Below, one piece after another: positions 1 to 8,150 of a stretch of 62,211 nt of DNA; the first letter of the stretch is position 1; the number at the start of each line of letters is the position of its first letter. The notes below the pieces were generated by a model that was not told where the DNA came from, made no database searches, and worked only from the letters and a program-made list of their open reading frames with translations. The DNA is from SZAS-103 sp038323475 (GTDB taxonomy: Bacteria > Pseudomonadota > Gammaproteobacteria > Xanthomonadales > Xanthomonadaceae), in NCBI GenBank assembly GCA_038323475.1, contig JBBQHA010000003.1, positions 1-62,211 of the forward strand, written 5' to 3'. The position numbers were made by a program, and so were the translations under genes.

Positions 1-445
1 ACAGGTCGAAGGTCTGGTTGACGACCCAGTCCGGACGCGCGCCGGGACGGTCGACCTTGTTCACCACGACGATCGGCTTGAAGCCCATCGCGAACGCTTT
101 CTGCGTCACGAAGCGCGTCTGCGGCATCGGGCCGTCCATCGCATCAACCAGGATCAGCACCGAGTCGACCATTGACAGCACGCGCTCGACTTCGCCGCCG
201 AAGTCGGCGTGGCCGGGCGTGTCGACGATGTTGACGCGGTAATCCTTCCAGCGGATCGCGGTGTTCTTGGAAAGGATCGTGATGCCACGTTCCTTTTCCA
301 GATCGTTGCTGTCCATCATGCGTTCGGTCGTGACCGTGCGCTCGCTGAAGGTACCGGACTGCTTGAGCAGTTGGTCAACGAGGGTGGTCTTGCCGTGGTC
401 GACGTGGGCGACGATGGCGATGTTGCGGAGCTTTTCGATGGACAT
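1..445 (-). CDS. typA: TypA/BipA ribosome-associated GTPase, N-terminal part
   Basis: Translational GTPase that binds the ribosome and helps 50S assembly and stress or cold adaptation. The visible 148 residues carry the whole front of the G domain: P-loop AHVDHGKT at residues 13-20, the switch I motif ERGIT, the DTPGH motif and NKVD for guanine recognition. The start MSIEKLRNIAIVAHVDHG is that of the family. The gene runs off the left edge of the window, so about three quarters of it (rest of the G domain, beta-barrel, EF-G-like domains and C-terminal domain) are not seen. LepA and EF-G share the motifs, but the N-terminus and the KNTAIRW stretch fit TypA best. Confidence 0.95.
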   Translation of the reverse strand, partial: MSIEKLRNIAIVAHVDHGKTTLVDQLLKQSGTFSERTVTTERMMDSNDLEKERGITILSKNTAIRWKDYRVNIVDTPGHADFGGEVERVLSMVDSVLILVDAMDGPMPQTRFVTQKAFAMGFKPIVVVNKVDRPGARPDWVVNQTFDL

Positions 446-564
446 GGGAATCTCACCCGCCGGCGTGGGCGAGTCTGGGGTGGATGGATCAAGCCGCCCA
501 TGATACCTGCTCCGGGCCCTACTTGCCGCATCGCAGCAAGGCGCGTTCATCGGACGGCGCCGCC

Positions 565-598
565 GCGACCGTTGCGGATCCAGGCCGCAAGCGGTCGC
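565..598 (-). terminator. Strong hairpin downstream of the DUF3352/pilin lipoprotein gene
   Basis: A 13-nt arm (565-577) pairs with 585-598 apart from one bulged G at 591, with a 7-nt loop. It lies 16 nt past the stop codon of the gene ending at 614 and between that gene and typA. No T-tract follows on the minus strand, so it may protect the mRNA 3' end or be a weak or Rho-assisted terminator. The rest of 446-613 shows nothing recognisable. Confidence 0.35.
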
Positions 599-613
599 AT
601 CCTTTGCCAGTGC

Positions 614-2779
614 TCAGTGCCGGCAGACGCTCGGCAAGTACTTTTGCGGGATATTGGTGCTACTGCAGGTAAAAGCTGTTGAGCCGTCATTGGGCGTAGC
701 CGAAAACACCAAGATCCCGCCGTCCAACGCCGCATTGGCCTTCTGCGGAGGCTGGCTGCTGTAGGTGACGCTGATCTGGCCGTCCTTGACCTCGACTGCG
801 GAGACATACGTCCCTGAAATGCTCGCGGCCGTCGCCAGGCCTGCGTTGGCATTATCCGCCGGCAGTTTTCCAGTGTTGGCGACGTACTCGCCGACTGCGG
901 TCTTGGCCCCGTCGGCGAGGTAGACGCCCTCGCTGACCTGCGAGCGAATCACGTAGTCCTGATAAGCCGGAATCGCGATCGCGGCGAGGATTGCCACCAC
1001 CGCCACCGTTCCGTAGGCGCCGCCAGCCCCGTTCGTGACCAGTTCGGCCGGCGACTGCTCGTAGGTCAGGCTGAAGCCGATCCGCGACTTGCTGACGTCG
1101 ATGCTGGCGCCGTACACGCCTTCGACCGGCAGCCGCAGGCCATTCGCGGCCGGCATCGGCATCAGGTCCACCGGTTGCCCGAGCGCATCGCCGAGCGCCT
1201 GCAGCATGGAGAGGTAGGTGTAATACATGTCGCGCTGCGCATTCCGGCTGGTGCCGCTGAAACCCACCAGGGTTTCGTTGTCGTGCCCCGATTGGGTATC
1301 GCGCAACCAGTCGCCAAGCGGCGTGTCGAGCTTGCTGGCGGCGCGATCGGCGAGCAGCTGCGGCACGCTCGCGAAGACCAGGTAGTCGCCGTCCTCGACC
1401 CAGTAGAAGTGGCTGCCGATGCGCGCGTACAGGCGCAGCCACGCGTCGGCGCGCGGGTCCGCCCCGGGCTGCAGCGGCGGCGGGGTGATGCCGGGAAGAT
1501 GGAGCTGGTGGATCTCGACGCCGCCCGAACGGGTGACTTCGCTGCGCCAGTTGAACTTCTTGCCGAGCGTGTCGAGCTGCGCATAGAACGCCGCCCGGTC
1601 GCGCATCCGCAGTGCATAGAAATGGCCGTTGGCATCGGAGAACGCGATCAGTTCGGGGCCGAACGTGCTGCCGAAATCCTTCAGCGAAACACCGAGGTTG
1701 CCCTGCACCTTCTGCAGCAACTCCTGGTATTTCTGCTGCGTGCCAGCGCCGAAATCCTGGTCGAGGTTCGCTTCCAGCGTCCGCGCCTGCTCCGGGGTCG
1801 GCATCGCGAGCGTCGCTACCCAGTTCGGCTTGCCGGCGGTCTTGATGTTCGCTTCGATCTTGCCGCGCGCCAGATAGGACAGCAGGCGCGCATCCGGCGC
1901 ATCGAGGACCAGTTGCATGCGGCCATGCCCGGCGACCGTGCCCCAGCCGAAGGCGAGGCTCTGGCTGCGCTCGAGCAGGTCGTACAGCAGCGTGCCGGGC
2001 CGGATTCCAGGCGAACGCGCCTCGATCATGCCGGTCAGGCCTTTCAGCTTCAGCCACACGAACAGGCCCTGGCCGGAACCGTCGATCGCGCGCTCGGCCT
2101 CATGCATCGGATGTGTGCGGGTCGACGTCAGCTGCTTGAGCGCATCGTCGAGTCCGCTGCGCGTCGCGGCACTGCCGACGAACGCGTACAGGCGGTGGGT
2201 GGCGATGTCGAACTGGAGGAATCCGTTGCTCTGCAGTTCGGCGCTGCCGTTGGCGTCGAATGGCGCTTTCAGGACCGGCGCCTCGGCAGAGAGCGCGGCC
2301 ATGCGCGCATTCAGGGCGGCGATGTCGGCCACGTCGAGCCTGGTGGTCAGCAGCATGTTTCCGGCTGGCGTGAGCTGGTCGCTGATGTCGATGAACGCCA
2401 GTTCGGTCGGTGCGCCCTGGTCGCCGAGGAACATGGCAAGCGCCGGCGCCGCGCCGGTATCGACGATGAGCTTGTCGTTGCGCACTGCATCGCGGAGTTT
2501 GGCGATGATCTTCGCGTGCTCCGCATTCGCGAGCGCGGTATCCAGCGGACGCCCGTCCGGCGCCGACAGCATCCCCCAGAACGACGGAATGCGCGCGTAG
2601 GCGACTGTGTGCTCGGGCAGGCGCTCGCCGAGCCAGGCGGGCTGGGCGATGTGCGCGTTCGCCTCCGCGAGGTCGACGGCAACGATCGCCCTGGGCTTGT
2701 CGTCGTGACGGTTGCAGCCGACAACGGCCGTCGTTGCTGCAAGCGCTGCGGCGAGCAGCAAGCGCTGGAACATGGTCAT
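614..2779 (-). CDS. Lipoprotein with DUF3352-like body and C-terminal type IV pilin-like domain
   Basis: The 721-residue product starts with a lipoprotein signal ending in VVGC (Cys22). Residues about 30-580 form a large globular body that resembles DUF3352-type proteins of unknown function; this assignment is tentative. From residue about 587 a hydrophobic stretch ending AILAAIAIPAYQDYV is the second half of a type IV pilin helix, and residues 607-721 match a pilin globular domain with its C-terminal disulphide pair (FTC...SVC). The prepilin peptidase site (Gly-Phe...Glu5) is missing, so this cannot be matured as a normal pilin. An AGGAA Shine-Dalgarno lies about 8 nt before the chosen ATG. 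It sits 45 nt downstream of another pilin-domain lipoprotein gene, so the two are probably co-transcribed. Function is unknown. Confidence 0.8.
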   Translation of the reverse strand: MTMFQRLLLAAALAATTAVVGCNRHDDKPRAIVAVDLAEANAHIAQPAWLGERLPEHTVAYARIPSFWGMLSAPDGRPLDTALANAEHAKIIAKLRDAVRNDKLIVDTGAAPALAMFLGDQGAPTELAFIDISDQLTPAGNMLLTTRLDVADIAALNARMAALSAEAPVLKAPFDANGSAELQSNGFLQFDIATHRLYAFVGSAATRSGLDDALKQLTSTRTHPMHEAERAIDGSGQGLFVWLKLKGLTGMIEARSPGIRPGTLLYDLLERSQSLAFGWGTVAGHGRMQLVLDAPDARLLSYLARGKIEANIKTAGKPNWVATLAMPTPEQARTLEANLDQDFGAGTQQKYQELLQKVQGNLGVSLKDFGSTFGPELIAFSDANGHFYALRMRDRAAFYAQLDTLGKKFNWRSEVTRSGGVEIHQLHLPGITPPPLQPGADPRADAWLRLYARIGSHFYWVEDGDYLVFASVPQLLADRAASKLDTPLGDWLRDTQSGHDNETLVGFSGTSRNAQRDMYYTYLSMLQALGDALGQPVDLMPMPAANGLRLPVEGVYGASIDVSKSRIGFSLTYEQSPAELVTNGAGGAYGTVAVVAILAAIAIPAYQDYVIRSQVSEGVYLADGAKTAVGEYVANTGKLPADNANAGLATAASISGTYVSAVEVKDGQISVTYSSQPPQKANAALDGGILVFSATPNDGSTAFTCSSTNIPQKYLPSVCRH

Positions 2780-2824
2780 GCGGAAGATTCCTGGTGGAAG
2801 GAGGGAAAGGTGGGAACGGACGGG

Positions 2825-3292
2825 CTACTGGTGGCACGCCGACGGGCGATATTTCGCATCGACCGTCGAGCCGGTCGTCGTACCGCACGTCCACTGGATC
2901 ACGGCGCCGTCGGAGGATGGCGAAAACTCCAGCACCGTGCCGGTGATCGCCGGATCCGCCATCGGGCCGCCGAAGGTGACCGCAATGCGCCCTCCCGCGA
3001 CGTTGACCGCGTTCACGTACGCGCCGTGGATGCTGGACGCGAATGCGAGGCCGGCCGACGTGTTGTTCGCTGGGTAGTAACCCTGGCGGGCGTGGAACTC
3101 GGCCACGGCAGTCTTGGCGCCTTCGGCGAGCAGGGCGGCTTCATGGACCTGGGTGCGGATGACCCGGTCCTTCGCGTCTTCCGCGGAGACATGCGCGACG
3201 GCGGATGCCTTGTCGCCTCGCACGCCGCAACCGCCGATGGCCGTCATCGCGATGAGCGTGGACATGATGAGCGCTGCGGTGGTCTTCGTCAT
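2825..3292 (-). CDS. Small lipoprotein with a type IV pilin-like globular domain
   Basis: The product has 155 residues. The N-terminus is a lipoprotein signal with lipobox IGGC (Cys22), in place of the prepilin leader and conserved hydrophobic helix of pilins. Residues about 45-155 look like the globular half of a type IVa pilin: an EGAKTAVAEF helix, a PANN...AGLA turn, a strand region, and a C-terminal WTC...SAC pair that would form the usual D-region disulphide. It is first in a probable two-gene unit with the larger pilin-fusion lipoprotein downstream. A lipid anchor would hold the domain at a membrane rather than in a fibre. A role in pilus regulation, adhesion or decoy binding is only a guess. 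Confidence 0.75.
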   Translation of the reverse strand: MTKTTAALIMSTLIAMTAIGGCGVRGDKASAVAHVSAEDAKDRVIRTQVHEAALLAEGAKTAVAEFHARQGYYPANNTSAGLAFASSIHGAYVNAVNVAGGRIAVTFGGPMADPAITGTVLEFSPSSDGAVIQWTCGTTTGSTVDAKYRPSACHQ

Positions 3293-3414
3293 GCGTGCTG
3301 CCAGGTTCGATCTGCGGCGCAGAGCGCGATGGTAGTCGATGCCGTCGCCGACTGCAGCGTCCTCGGTCGGGCCGCCCGCGGGGCGGTCGCTCGGCTATCA
3401 TGCGTGGCTTGCGT

Positions 3415-3527
3415 CGATCGTCCATGATCGCGGGAATCAAACCGCAGCCATCCGTGGCTGCACTGGGTTTTTGGTGCGATCGTCCATGATCGCTGGAATC
3501 AAACCGCAGCCATCCGTGGCTGCACTG
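3415..3527. repeat. Two copies of a 51-bp hairpin-rich repeat in the ppiB leader
   Basis: Copy 1 is 3415-3465 and copy 2 is 3477-3527, with a 62-bp period and one mismatch. Each copy holds two inverted repeats: CGATC-N6-GATCG at its start and a hairpin with stem GCAGCCA/TGGCTGC and loop TCCG (3444-3461 and 3506-3523). Copy 1 is followed by T5 at 3468-3472, so its hairpin looks like an intrinsic terminator or attenuator; copy 2 has no T-tract. The pair lies between the start of the minus-strand lipoprotein gene and ppiB. Confidence 0.85.
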
Positions 3528-3553
3528 TCAAACTGGAACTTTGGAGAACACGC

Positions 3554-4063
3554 ATGAGCGCCATGATCGCCACATTCGCAACGAGCAAGGGTCCGATCCA
3601 CGTCGAGCTGTACCCGGACAAGGCGCCGATCACGGTCGCGAATTTCGTGAACCTTGCCAAACGCGGCTATTACAACGGCCTGGGCTTCCACCGCGTGATC
3701 CCGGATTTCATGGTCCAGGGCGGTTGCCCCGAGGGCAGCGGGCGCGGCGGTCCGGGCTACCGGTTCGAGGACGAGGTCAACACCGGCCTGCGCCACGAGA
3801 AGGGCGTGCTGTCGATGGCGAATGCCGGGCCGGGCACGAACGGCAGCCAGTTTTTCATCACCCATGTCGCGACCTCGTGGCTTGATGGCAAGCACACCGT
3901 GTTCGGCAAGGTCGTCGGCGCCGACGACCAGAAGGTGGTCGATGCGATCCGTGGAGGCGACGCGATCGAAAGCCTGACCATCGAAGGCGATACCGATGCA
4001 TTGCTCGCGAGCCAGGCGGCGCGCGTGGCGGAGTGGAACAAGGTGCTGGACAGCAAGCGCTGA
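3554..4063 (+). CDS. ppiB: Cyclophilin-type peptidyl-prolyl cis-trans isomerase
   Basis: This 169-residue enzyme isomerises Xaa-Pro bonds during protein folding. It has the cyclophilin core with FHRVIPDFMVQGG (catalytic Arg within FHR), the MANAGPGTNGSQFFI block and the LDGKHTVFGKVV block. No signal peptide is present, which indicates a cytoplasmic enzyme of the PpiB type rather than periplasmic PpiA. A GGAGA Shine-Dalgarno lies about 8 nt before the ATG; a second in-frame ATG at codon 4 is a weaker choice. The gene stands alone between a leader with a duplicated hairpin element and a strong terminator at 4104-4131. Confidence 0.93.
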   Translation: MSAMIATFATSKGPIHVELYPDKAPITVANFVNLAKRGYYNGLGFHRVIPDFMVQGGCPEGSGRGGPGYRFEDEVNTGLRHEKGVLSMANAGPGTNGSQFFITHVATSWLDGKHTVFGKVVGADDQKVVDAIRGGDAIESLTIEGDTDALLASQAARVAEWNKVLDSKR

Positions 4064-4103
4064 GAGTTCGCTGGACGGCGTCCGTGCCGGAGCCGGTGCA
4101 ACC

Positions 4104-4131
4104 AAAAACGGAGCCGAACGGCTCCGTTTTT
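4104..4131. terminator. Bidirectional intrinsic terminator
   Basis: A 7-bp perfect stem CGGAGCC/GGCTCCG (4109-4115 with 4120-4126) has a GAAC loop and is flanked by A5 on the left and T5 on the right. It can therefore stop transcripts from both sides. It serves ppiB on the plus strand and the lipoprotein gene ending at 4164 on the minus strand. Confidence 0.92.
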
Positions 4132-4163
4132 CATGGTGCAGGCTGCCGTGCCGACGGCGCAGG

Positions 4164-4760
4164 TTATTTCGTCGCGACCACGAACCGGATGTTGTCGAGC
4201 ATCTTGTTCACGGCGGCGATGTCGCGACCGTAGTAGTACTCCGACGGCGCCTTCCACAGCAGCAGGGTCAGCTTGCCGTCCTTCTCGACCGCCGCGGCGG
4301 TGCCCTTGTAGATCAGGCCGTCCGCATTGGTCATCGTGAAATCGAAACGCAGGCCGTCGAGCGTGCCGTAACGCTGCGGGCGCAGGTTGTCGCTGTGGAC
4401 GTTGACCATCCGCATGCCCTGCATTGCATCGACGACGATGTCGCGGATCTCCTCCGGGCGCATGCCGGCGCGGAACCAGGGGCCGTCAGGGCGCGAAGTC
4501 CGCTCGCGCGTCATCATGAAGACGTGTTCGCCGGGCTTGACTCCGGAGAAGATGCTCAGGCTGTTCAGCGCCATCCCATCGATGGTCCAGATTTCCTGGT
4601 GGGGGCCCTTGATGCGCGACCAGTTCAGGTCGGTGTCCATCTGCATGTCGAAGACATCGGCGCTGCCTGCGCGCTGGAGCGTGCCGCCCGGGCTTGCGCA
4701 GGAACTGAGCAGCAGGAGCAGCGCCACGATGGCGGCGATCTTGATGCGCGAAATGGTCAC
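4164..4760 (-). CDS. Lipoprotein of unknown function
   Basis: The 198-residue product has a lipoprotein signal ending LLSSC (Cys21) and a soluble domain with no motif I recognise. The start is a GTG that overlaps the stop of the upstream M48 protease gene (GTGA, 4757-4760), giving translational coupling. It is the last gene of a three-gene operon and ends just before the bidirectional terminator at 4104-4131. The tight coupling suggests that it acts with the protease in the envelope, but its role cannot be read from the sequence. Confidence 0.8.
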   Translation of the reverse strand: MTISRIKIAAIVALLLLLSSCASPGGTLQRAGSADVFDMQMDTDLNWSRIKGPHQEIWTIDGMALNSLSIFSGVKPGEHVFMMTRERTSRPDGPWFRAGMRPEEIRDIVVDAMQGMRMVNVHSDNLRPQRYGTLDGLRFDFTMTNADGLIYKGTAAAVEKDGKLTLLLWKAPSEYYYGRDIAAVNKMLDNIRFVVATK

Positions 4761-5932
4761 GTGCGGTTCTCCAGTTCGGTCAGGTATTTTTCGATGAAGG
4801 CGCGGTCGCCGGCTTGCGGCGACAGCTGCAGGTAATGGCGCAGCGCCTCGGCCGCCGCGGCCGGCTGGCCGTTCTGGCGCAGGTCGAGTCCGTATTCGCG
4901 CCATGCATCGGCGGGGGCGTCGGCGTGCGTGATCGCCTCCGCGTAGAGCTTGCTCGCGGTGGCGCGGTCGTCGTTCTTGCCGCGATGCCGGTAGGCTTCG
5001 GCGAGATAGAAGGTCAGCGTCCCGGTGCTGTCGGGATCGGCGCCGTCGCGCAGGTCGCCGATCAGCTGGATGGTGGTGTCGTAGGTCCGGCGCGAGAGTT
5101 CCGCATCCAGCCAGTGCGCCAGGAACGGCCGGGTCGCGGCGTGGTAGGCCGCACGGTTGTCGTGGAAGTCCCCGGGTGGAACCGCTGCCGCGGCGGCGCG
5201 CACGTCCTCCAGTCGCTCGTCGGTCTTCGGGTGGGTCATGAAGACCGGCGACCGCTTGTGTTCCTTGCTGGCTTTCTCCTCGCGCGCCAGCCGCGTCCAC
5301 ACGCGTACTCCGGCTTGCGGGTCGTAGCCGAGGCTGGTCGCATTCCTGAAGCCCAGGCTGTCGGCCTCCCGCTCGAAGTCGCGGGAGAACTGGAACATGT
5401 TCGCCGCGCCGACCACGCTGGCGATGCCGCCGACCAGGCCGACACCGCCACCGATGGTGATCACTCCGAACGTGGCGAGGAAAGCGGTCTCGTGCTTGGC
5501 CTTGATCCAGAATCGCAGGCCGTGGCGTTGCTGGTAGTGGGCGAATTCGTGGCTTAGCACGAGCGCAAGCTCGGCCTCGTCGCGCATGCGCAGCAGCGCT
5601 CCGGTGAACACCAGGACGATCCCGTTCGGCGCCGTCTCGGCATTGAAGGCGGGGATGTCCACCACGTAGATGTGCAGGTCCTTGCACGCATCGCGCGCCA
5701 CCGAACAGGCGACGCCCTGCACATAGGCGTCCAGCGCCGGATCGTGGACGAGCAGCGGAGAGACCTTGATGTCTTTTTCCGCCTGGTCCATGCCGTACCA
5801 GAGCTCGGCCTCGGTGCTGTTCGGCAGCGGCCGTTCCCCCGACTGGATCGGCAGGATGGGCGGCGCTGCGCATGCCGCGCCCGCCAGCAGCAGGGCCAGC
5901 AGGCCACAAGCCAGGCGATGAGGTTGGATCAC
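4757..5932 (-). CDS. Exported M48-family metalloprotease with TPR-like C-terminus
   Basis: Zinc metalloprotease of the M48 family (BepA/Oma1/LoiP relatives), 391 residues. It has a cleavable signal peptide (about residues 1-22), the zinc motif HEFAH at 128-132, a hydrophobic Gly-rich segment after it, and FEREADSLG carrying the third zinc ligand. The last 150 residues look like helical TPR-type repeats, as in BepA, which does outer-membrane protein quality control. The start is GTG, overlapping the stop of the upstream gene (GTGA, 5929-5932), and its own stop overlaps the GTG of the next gene. A periplasmic role in degrading misfolded envelope proteins is inferred from the family. Confidence 0.88.
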   Translation of the reverse strand: MIQPHRLACGLLALLLAGAACAAPPILPIQSGERPLPNSTEAELWYGMDQAEKDIKVSPLLVHDPALDAYVQGVACSVARDACKDLHIYVVDIPAFNAETAPNGIVLVFTGALLRMRDEAELALVLSHEFAHYQQRHGLRFWIKAKHETAFLATFGVITIGGGVGLVGGIASVVGAANMFQFSRDFEREADSLGFRNATSLGYDPQAGVRVWTRLAREEKASKEHKRSPVFMTHPKTDERLEDVRAAAAAVPPGDFHDNRAAYHAATRPFLAHWLDAELSRRTYDTTIQLIGDLRDGADPDSTGTLTFYLAEAYRHRGKNDDRATASKLYAEAITHADAPADAWREYGLDLRQNGQPAAAAEALRHYLQLSPQAGDRAFIEKYLTELENRT

Positions 5933-6687
5933 AACGGCAGGTCCCTGAGCATCTGGTCGACCGTGGCCTTGGTGCCTTTCTCGTCGCGCAGGTCGCCGCT
6001 CTGCCGCGCCATCAGGTTGAACCACACGACCTTGCCGGTGCGCAGGTCGACGATCGTCGCCACCCCGATCTGCATGCCGCCGCCGATGTCCAGGTAGCTG
6101 CCCATCGCGACGCCCGCCAGCATCCCGAGCACGCGCAACGCGGAACGACCGGAACTCGCATAGCTGTCGCGGATGTACGTAAACAGGGCGTAGTCGGCGC
6201 CGCTCGCGTCGTGCAGTTCGGAAACGCCCGGGCCGAGGGTCCAGTCCAGCAGCGGCTTGCCGGTGACCGGATCCTTCTTGGTCGCCAGCACGTTCATCGG
6301 CTGCGACCACTGCGCGATGCTCAGCGCGACCGCCTGGTTGAGCCGCAGGATCTGGCCCAGCCGCGATGCGGGATCGAGGTTGTCGGGCACGATGTAGTCC
6401 GGCTTCTGGCTCGCGTGCTTGCCCTCGAGCAGGACATGCACGGCGGCCGGATAGAACTTGCGGGCGTTGTCCGACCATTCCTTGCGCGGCTCCTGCATGC
6501 CGCCGGCGGTCACCAGCGACAGCTCGATGTCCGGCTGGACGATGACGATGCTGCCTTCGATCCTGACCTTCTGGCCGCTGGCGTCGGTCGCCGTGCGGAC
6601 CTGGGCCTGGGCGGATGCGGCGGCGAAAGCGAAGGCCAGCACGAACATGGCCAGGTTCCTGGTAAGCAGCCGGCGTAGGCATTTCAT
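5929..6687 (-). CDS. Secreted protein of unknown function, operon with M48 protease
   Basis: The 252-residue product has a signal peptide ending ASAQA (about residue 28) followed by a soluble domain. No catalytic motif was recognised. A Gly-rich segment near the C-terminus (LGMLAGVAMGSYLDIGGGMQ) may sit in or at a membrane and precedes a strand pattern, VATIVDLRTGKVVWFN, of the kind seen in LpoB- or CsgG-like lipoprotein folds. The ATG at 6687 was chosen because it starts the signal peptide and follows a GAGGG site; the frame stays open further upstream. It is the first gene of the operon with the M48 protease and a lipoprotein, with 4-nt overlaps at both junctions. Confidence 0.75.
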   Translation of the reverse strand: MKCLRRLLTRNLAMFVLAFAFAAASAQAQVRTATDASGQKVRIEGSIVIVQPDIELSLVTAGGMQEPRKEWSDNARKFYPAAVHVLLEGKHASQKPDYIVPDNLDPASRLGQILRLNQAVALSIAQWSQPMNVLATKKDPVTGKPLLDWTLGPGVSELHDASGADYALFTYIRDSYASSGRSALRVLGMLAGVAMGSYLDIGGGMQIGVATIVDLRTGKVVWFNLMARQSGDLRDEKGTKATVDQMLRDLPL

Positions 6688-6826
6688 CGCTGATGCCCTC
6701 TGGGGAAGAGCGCCTAGCCTTGCGCATGCCTGCTGGGCGCGCAAGCTCCCCGGCGGCCCCGTGCTAAAATTCGGCGCGTTTTGCGATCCCGCGCTCGACA
6801 GCGCTCTCATTCCAGCCGAGGCTCCA

Positions 6827-8026
6827 ATGCTGAAACTCGCCCAGCGCGTCGGTCGCGCCAAGCCCAGCGCAATCATGGTCGTCGCCGAAAAAGCCAAGAA
6901 GCTCAAGGCAGAAGGTCGCGACATCATCAGTTTCTCGATCGGCGTGCCGAACTTCCTGCCCGGCCCGCACGTGTACGACGCGGTCCGAAAGGCGCTCGAC
7001 CACGACAGCGGCCAGTACGGCAGCAACCGCGGTTCCGACGCGCTGCTCGACGCCTTCATCGCGAACATGGATGCGGTCGGCATGACCGGCTACACGCGCA
7101 AGAACTGCGCGATCGGCATCGGCGCCAAGGGCGTGCTCTACAACCTGATGGAAGTGCTGCTCGACGAAGGCGACACGATCGCCTTCCCTGCGCCGTACTG
7201 GACCAGCTACATGGACATCGCCGAAATCGTCGGCGCGAAGATCCAGTTGCTGCCGTGCCCGCCCGAACAGGACTACAAGCTCACGCCGGCGCAGCTCGAC
7301 GCCGCGCTCGCGAAGAAGCCGAAAGTATTCCTGTTCAACAACCCCTCGAACCCGACCGGCATGGTCTACACGAAGGACGAGATAGCCGCGATCGCCGATG
7401 TGCTCGTCAAGCATCCGGACATCTGGATCATCACCGACGACATCTACAACCGCATGGTGTTCGACGGCATCGGCTACCACAACGTCGTCATGGCGCGTCC
7501 GGAATTGCGCGAGCGCGTGATCTTCATGGACTCGTGCTCGAAGACCTATGGCATGCCGGGCTGGCGCATCGGTTTCGTCGCCGCGCCGGAAGTCGTCGCG
7601 AACGCGGTCGTCACCCTGAATTCGAACCACATCACCAACCTGCCGGAAATCACCTCGGCAGCCGCGCTCGCCGCGCTGTCTGGTCCGCAGGACGTGCCGA
7701 TCGCAAAGAACGCCGAGTTCCAGGAACGCCGCGACCGCGTGATCGCGGCGATGCGCGCAATTCCCGGCGTTGTCTGCCCGAAGCCGCAGGGCGCGTTCTA
7801 CGTGTTTCCCGACATCAGCTGCGCGTTCGGCAAGATGCACGGCAACACCACGATCTCGAACGATGTCGACTTCTGCAATGCATTGCTCGAAGCCAAGGGC
7901 GTGGCCTGCGTGCCCGGCGTCGCGTTCGGCGAGCCGCGCGCGATGCGCATCAGCTACACCTGTCCGGCGAACCAGCTTGATGATGGACTGAAGCGCGTGC
8001 AGGAATTTTTTGCCGAATTGAAGTAG
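6827..8026 (+). CDS. Class I/II PLP-dependent aminotransferase
   Basis: This 399-residue fold-type I aminotransferase resembles aspartate or aromatic aminotransferases. The PLP Schiff-base lysine is Lys239 in SCSKTYGMPGWRIGF; the NNPSNPTGMVY block and the C-terminal substrate Arg in AMRISYTCP are present. The frame is open far upstream; the ATG at 6827 follows a GAGG site and gives the usual length. It is transcribed away from the M48 operon and is followed by a 29-bp perfect inverted repeat before mdh. The exact amino donor cannot be fixed by eye. Aspartate/2-oxoglutarate is the most likely pair, and the product, oxaloacetate, is the substrate of the next gene's enzyme. Confidence 0.9.
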   Translation: MLKLAQRVGRAKPSAIMVVAEKAKKLKAEGRDIISFSIGVPNFLPGPHVYDAVRKALDHDSGQYGSNRGSDALLDAFIANMDAVGMTGYTRKNCAIGIGAKGVLYNLMEVLLDEGDTIAFPAPYWTSYMDIAEIVGAKIQLLPCPPEQDYKLTPAQLDAALAKKPKVFLFNNPSNPTGMVYTKDEIAAIADVLVKHPDIWIITDDIYNRMVFDGIGYHNVVMARPELRERVIFMDSCSKTYGMPGWRIGFVAAPEVVANAVVTLNSNHITNLPEITSAAALAALSGPQDVPIAKNAEFQERRDRVIAAMRAIPGVVCPKPQGAFYVFPDISCAFGKMHGNTTISNDVDFCNALLEAKGVACVPGVAFGEPRAMRISYTCPANQLDDGLKRVQEFFAELK

Positions 8027-8054
8027 CCCAACCCCCGCATTGTCATCCCCTTTC

Positions 8055-8127
8055 TTGTCATCCCGAGCATAGCGAGGGATCTGTCGCTTCGAGGCCCCCA
8101 GATCCCTCGCTATGCTCGGGATGACAA
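8055..8127. repeat. 29-bp perfect inverted repeat (REP/MITE-like hairpin)
   Basis: Arm 8055-8083 and arm 8099-8127 are exact reverse complements, with a 15-nt loop. The arm core reads TCATCCCGAGC then AGCGAGGGATC, a pattern I associate with dispersed palindromic repeats in many proteobacteria and other environmental genomes. A partial extra copy of the arm end (TGTCATCCC) lies at 8041-8049. The element lies between the aminotransferase and mdh and could also end transcription of the former. Confidence 0.9.
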
Positions 8128-8150
8128 ACCATTTTTTCAGGAGTTTCCCA

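Noticed and set aside
1175..3427. Very long open frame (750 codons) on the plus strand
   Set aside because: It lies antisense to the two pilin-domain lipoprotein genes, has Arg/Ala/Gly-rich content typical of GC-rich antisense frames and matches no family.
8112..8150. Upstream ATG extension of malate dehydrogenase
   Set aside because: It begins inside the inverted repeat and would place 13 non-conserved residues before the standard N-terminus; the ATG at 8151 has a proper ribosome binding site.
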